NCBI GenBank assembly: GCA_030040215.1
Contig: JASHUD010000004.1
Location: 1-7,881, forward strand
Source: Methylovirgula sp.
Lineage (GTDB): Bacteria > Pseudomonadota > Alphaproteobacteria > Rhizobiales > Beijerinckiaceae
Length of the DNA: 7,881 nucleotides
Direction of reading: 5' to 3'
Positions 4,514-7,881 of this stretch are shown here, one piece after another (position 1 is the first letter of the stretch; each line of letters begins with the position of its first letter). A model generated the notes under the pieces. It did no database searches, was not told the origin of the DNA, and was given only the letters and a program-made list of their open reading frames with translations. Both the position numbers and the translations under genes were made by a program.

Positions 4514-7500
4514 GTGGAACCCTATTTTCCCGAGAGCAATTCGGCCGGCCCGGAGGCATCAGGTTCGCCGTCTCTGGGCGGCGTTTTTCGTGCCGTCCGA
4601 TTTGTCCACCTGCACGTCCATAGCTCGTTTTCTTTGCGGGAGGGGGCTCTATCGATCGGCAAATTGGCCAAGCTCGCGGTCGCCGACGGCATGCCGGCGC
4701 TGGCCATCACCGACACCAACAATCTCTTCGGCGCGCTCGAATTTTCCGAAAAACTCGCCAAAGAAGGCGTGCAGCCGATCGTCGGCATCGAACTCGCGAT
4801 CGATTTCGGCGACGGAACGGAGGTTGTGCCGCGCGGCGCCGATCCGGCGGCAGGGCGCGCTTCGTTCGTGCTGCTCGCCAAGGACGCCGCCGGCTATCGC
4901 AATCTTATGCATCTTGCCTCTTGCGCCTGGCTCGACCCCGCGCCCGGAGATTTGCCGCATGTGCCGCTCGCCAAGCTCGAAGCCCACGGCGGCGGGTTGA
5001 TCGCGCTCTCCGGCGGGCCGAAAGGGCCGCTCGACCGTGCGCTCGCCGCGGGCCTGGCGGAGGTCGCCGGCCGCCGGCTTGAGGCGCTCAGCCGGATGTT
5101 TGCGGATCGCTTCTATATCGAGTTGCAGCGTCACGGGCTTTCACGCGAGCGCGAAGTCGAACCGCAGCTCGTCGATCTGGCCTTTCGTCACGGCCTGCCG
5201 CTGGTTGCGACCAACGAGGCCTATTTCGCCGAAGCCGAGGATTATGAGGCGCACGACGCGCTCCTCTGCATTGCCGACGGCACGGTGATCGGCGACGGCG
5301 CACGCCGCCAGGTTTCTCCGGAGCACAGATTCAAAACGCGCGCCGACATGGCCGCGTCCTTCGCCGATGTTCCCGAAGCGCTCGCCAATACGGTCGAAAT
5401 CGCCTTGCGCTGCGCGTATCGGCCGCTGACCCGCAAGCCGATCCTGCCGCGTTTCGCCAGCGCCAGCGGCGCCGCCGACGAGGCGGCGGAACTCGTGCGC
5501 CAAGCCGAGGCGGGACTTGAGGCGCGGTTCGCCAAACACGGCACGGCTGCCGGGTTGAGCGAAAAGGCCTACCGCGACCGGCTCGCCTACGAGCTCGACG
5601 TCATCATCAAAATGGAATTCCCCGGCTATTTTCTGATTGTCGCGGATTTCATCAAATTCGCCAAAGCCGGAGGCATTCCGGTCGGACCGGGGCGCGGCTC
5701 GGGGGCGGGCTCGCTGGTCGCCTATGCGCTGACGATCACCGATCTCGATCCGCTGCGCTTCGGGCTTCTCTTCGAGCGCTTCCTCAATCCCGAACGCATC
5801 TCAATGCCGGATTTCGACATCGACTTCTGCCAGGACCGGCGCGACGAGGTGATCCGCTACGTGCGCCGCCGCTACGGCGAGGATCGGGTCGCGCAGATTA
5901 TCACCTTCGGTTCGTTCCTGGCGCGTGGCGTGATGCGCAACGTCGGGCGCGTACTCGAAATGCCGCTCGGCCAGGTCGATAAGCTCGCCAAGCTCGTGCC
6001 GCAGAACCCGGCGGCGCCGGTCACCATCAAACAGGCGATCGCCAGCGAGCCGCGCCTAAAGGAGGCAGCTTCCGCCGAGCCGCGCGTGGCGCGCATGCTG
6101 AAGATCGCCGAGACGCTCGAAGGGCTTTACTCGAACGCCTCGACACACGCGGCGGGCATCGTCATCGCCGACCGGCCGCTCGAGGAACTCGTGCCGCTCT
6201 ACCGCGACCCGAAGTCCGACATGCCGGCGACCCAGTTCAACATGAAATGGGTCGAGCCCGCCGGGCTGGTGAAGTTCGACTTTCTGGGATTGAAGACGCT
6301 CACCGTGCTTTCCACGTGCGTCAGGCTTCTCGCCAAGCGCGGCATCGGCGTCGATCTCGCCGAAATCCCGCTCGACGACGCCAAAACCTACGAGATGCTC
6401 CGCCGCGGCGAGACGGTCGGCGTGTTCCAACTGGAAAGCGGCGGCATGCGCAAGGCGCTCATTGAAATGCGCGCCGACCGGTTCGAGGACATCATCGCGC
6501 TCGTCGCGCTCTATCGGCCCGGGCCGATGGCGAACATCCCGACCTATTGCGCGGTGAAGCTTGGCCAGCAGCCGGCCGACTATATTCACCCGCGCCTCGA
6601 ACCGCTCCTCAAAGAGACGTTCGGCGTTATCGTCTACCAAGAGCAGGTGATGCAGATCGCCCAGATCCTTTCCGGCTATTCGCTCGGCGAGGCGGATCTT
6701 CTGCGCCGCGCCATGGGCAAGAAGATCAAAGCGGAGATGAGCGCGCAGCGCGACCGTTTCGTCTCCGGCGCGGTCGAACGCGGGCTCGTCAAATCGCGCG
6801 CCGACGAGATCTTCGATCTGCTCGCTAAGTTCGCCGACTACGGATTCAACAAAAGCCATGCCGCGGCCTACGCGCTGATCGCCTACCAGACCGCATGGTT
6901 CAACGCGAACTATCCGGTCGAATTTCTCGCCGCCTCGATGACGCTCGACAAATCCTCGACCGACAAGCTTGCGGAATTTTGCAACGAGGCTAGGCGCCTC
7001 GGCATCAAGGTCGAGCCGCCGTCGGTCAACCGCTCCGGAGTCGACTTCGAGGTCGCGGCCGACAGGAGCGGGGCTTTATCGATCATCTACGCGCTCTCGG
7101 CGATCAAGGGCGTCGGCGAAGGTCAGGCGGAAGCGCTCGTCAAGGCGCGCGGGCCGGGCTTTGCGGATCTCGGCGACGTCGCGGCGCGCATTTCGCCGCG
7201 CGACCTCAACAAGCGCATGCTCGAAAGTCTCGCCGCGGCCGGCGCCTTCGATGCGCTCGAAGGAGACCGCGCCCGCGTTTTCGCCGCGATCGAACCGATG
7301 CTCGCGCTCGCCCATCGCCGCGAAGAAGAAAGCCGCGCCGGCCAATCGGCGCTGTTCGGGGCGGAGCGGCTCGATCCGACGGCCGGCGTCAAGTTCGAAA
7401 GCTGGCCGCTCGCCGAGCGGCTGCGCCGCGAATTCGACGCGGTCGGCTTCTTCCTATCCGGGCATCCGCTCGATGCCTACGAAGCGATCCTCGGCAGGCT

Positions 7501-7881
7501 CAGGGTGGCGCGCTGGGCGGATTTCTCGCGCGCCGCGAAACAGGGCGCCTCGGCCGGCCGGCTCGCGGCGATCGTGCTCGACCGGCAAGAGCGGCGCACG
7601 CGCTCCGGCACCAAAATGGGCATCGTGCAGCTCTCCGATCAGTCCGGACAATACGAAGCGATCCTGTTCCAGGAAGGCTTGAACCAATATCGCGATCTTC
7701 TCGAGAAAGGCGCCGCCGTACTCGTCGCATTGCAGGCCAATGTCGACGGCGAGGACGTGCGGGCGCGGATCATGACGGTCGAGCCGCTCGATCAGGCGGC
7801 AAGCCGCATGCAGAAGGGCCTGCGCGTCGTGCTTCGCGACGCGGCGCCGCTCGAATCGATCGCCAAACGTCTCTCGGCGCG
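4514..7881 (+). CDS. dnaE: DNA polymerase III alpha subunit (replicative), 3' end outside window
   Basis: The catalytic subunit of the chromosomal replicase is open for 1122 codons, nearly the full length of the family (about 1150-1180). In order: PHP domain with HLHVHSS (His32, His34, His36); palm with GPGRGSGAGS and PDFDIDF, where Asp435 and Asp437 are the catalytic pair, and Asp589 in KFDFLGL as the third metal ligand; fingers with YRPGPMANIP and the KFADYGFNKSHAAAYA segment; a helix-hairpin-helix region near 870 (GVGEGQAEAL); the beta-clamp motif QSALF at 944-948; and an OB fold from about 1015. The long domain order and motifs are those of replicative DnaE, not the mutagenic ImuC/DnaE2. 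GTG at 4514 is chosen because an in-frame TGA lies at 4439 and no other ATG or GTG precedes the PHP motif; GGA lies six bases before it. This gives about 29 extra residues ahead of RFVHLHVH. The metal site of the PHP domain is degenerate. Confidence 0.96.
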   Translation, partial: MEPYFPESNSAGPEASGSPSLGGVFRAVRFVHLHVHSSFSLREGALSIGKLAKLAVADGMPALAITDTNNLFGALEFSEKLAKEGVQPIVGIELAIDFGDGTEVVPRGADPAAGRASFVLLAKDAAGYRNLMHLASCAWLDPAPGDLPHVPLAKLEAHGGGLIALSGGPKGPLDRALAAGLAEVAGRRLEALSRMFADRFYIELQRHGLSREREVEPQLVDLAFRHGLPLVATNEAYFAEAEDYEAHDALLCIADGTVIGDGARRQVSPEHRFKTRADMAASFADVPEALANTVEIALRCAYRPLTRKPILPRFASASGAADEAAELVRQAEAGLEARFAKHGTAAGLSEKAYRDRLAYELDVIIKMEFPGYFLIVADFIKFAKAGGIPVGPGRGSGAGSLVAYALTITDLDPLRFGLLFERFLNPERISMPDFDIDFCQDRRDEVIRYVRRRYGEDRVAQIITFGSFLARGVMRNVGRVLEMPLGQVDKLAKLVPQNPAAPVTIKQAIASEPRLKEAASAEPRVARMLKIAETLEGLYSNASTHAAGIVIADRPLEELVPLYRDPKSDMPATQFNMKWVEPAGLVKFDFLGLKTLTVLSTCVRLLAKRGIGVDLAEIPLDDAKTYEMLRRGETVGVFQLESGGMRKALIEMRADRFEDIIALVALYRPGPMANIPTYCAVKLGQQPADYIHPRLEPLLKETFGVIVYQEQVMQIAQILSGYSLGEADLLRRAMGKKIKAEMSAQRDRFVSGAVERGLVKSRADEIFDLLAKFADYGFNKSHAAAYALIAYQTAWFNANYPVEFLAASMTLDKSSTDKLAEFCNEARRLGIKVEPPSVNRSGVDFEVAADRSGALSIIYALSAIKGVGEGQAEALVKARGPGFADLGDVAARISPRDLNKRMLESLAAAGAFDALEGDRARVFAAIEPMLALAHRREEESRAGQSALFGAERLDPTAGVKFESWPLAERLRREFDAVGFFLSGHPLDAYEAILGRLRVARWADFSRAAKQGASAGRLAAIVLDRQERRTRSGTKMGIVQLSDQSGQYEAILFQEGLNQYRDLLEKGAAVLVALQANVDGEDVRARIMTVEPLDQAASRMQKGLRVVLRDAAPLESIAKRLSA

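Noticed and set aside
4514..7881. DnaE2/ImuC, the error-prone polymerase of the SOS mutasome, suggested by the nearby LexA-like repeat
   Set aside because: The motifs MEFPGYFLIVADF, PDFDIDF and KFDFLGLKTL, the beta-clamp motif after the helix-hairpin-helix region and the overall length fit replicative DnaE, and no imuA or imuB is adjacent.

Overview
The window looks like chromosomal DNA from an alphaproteobacterium of the Hyphomicrobiales (Rhizobiales). It is GC-rich. It carries a Rhizobiales-type AapJ general amino-acid binding protein divergent from a MetC cystathionine beta-lyase, and a replicative DnaE whose motifs are proteobacterial. No species can be named from sequence alone, and no RNA genes, CRISPR arrays or insertion-sequence genes were seen.

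Layout. Positions 1-1863 hold two minus-strand genes: metC (685-1863) and, 82 bp downstream, an unrecognised single-pass membrane protein (602 to beyond the left edge). A 121-bp divergent spacer follows. On the plus strand come aapJ (1985-3019), a short GC-rich inverted repeat, a relic of the permease gene aapM (3056-3310), and a four-helix membrane protein of the DUF4239 type (3310-4089) whose ATG overlaps the relic's stop. A roughly 240-bp AT-rich non-coding stretch (4090-4333) carries inverted repeats, a sigma70-like promoter and a LexA-like GAAC repeat. After it come a 31-codon putative membrane microprotein gene (4334-4429) and the replicative polymerase gene dnaE (4514 to beyond the right edge).

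How the genes relate. The aap locus normally encodes a binding protein, two permeases and an ATPase (aapJQMP). Here aapJ is intact, aapQ and aapP are absent from their expected places, and aapM survives only as its EAA-loop region. The local transporter therefore cannot work as encoded, and AapJ is an orphan unless it serves permeases encoded elsewhere. MetC makes homocysteine for methionine synthesis. DnaE is the chromosome-replicating polymerase; its PHP domain has lost several metal-ligand residues, so proofreading probably depends on a separate DnaQ.

The least ordinary parts are the collapsed aap operon and the regulatory block before dnaE. In that block a triple GAAC/GAAT/GAAC repeat with exact 11-bp period lies over the -10 box of the promoter that probably reads the microprotein gene and dnaE. 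Nothing here amounts to a clear new biological system.
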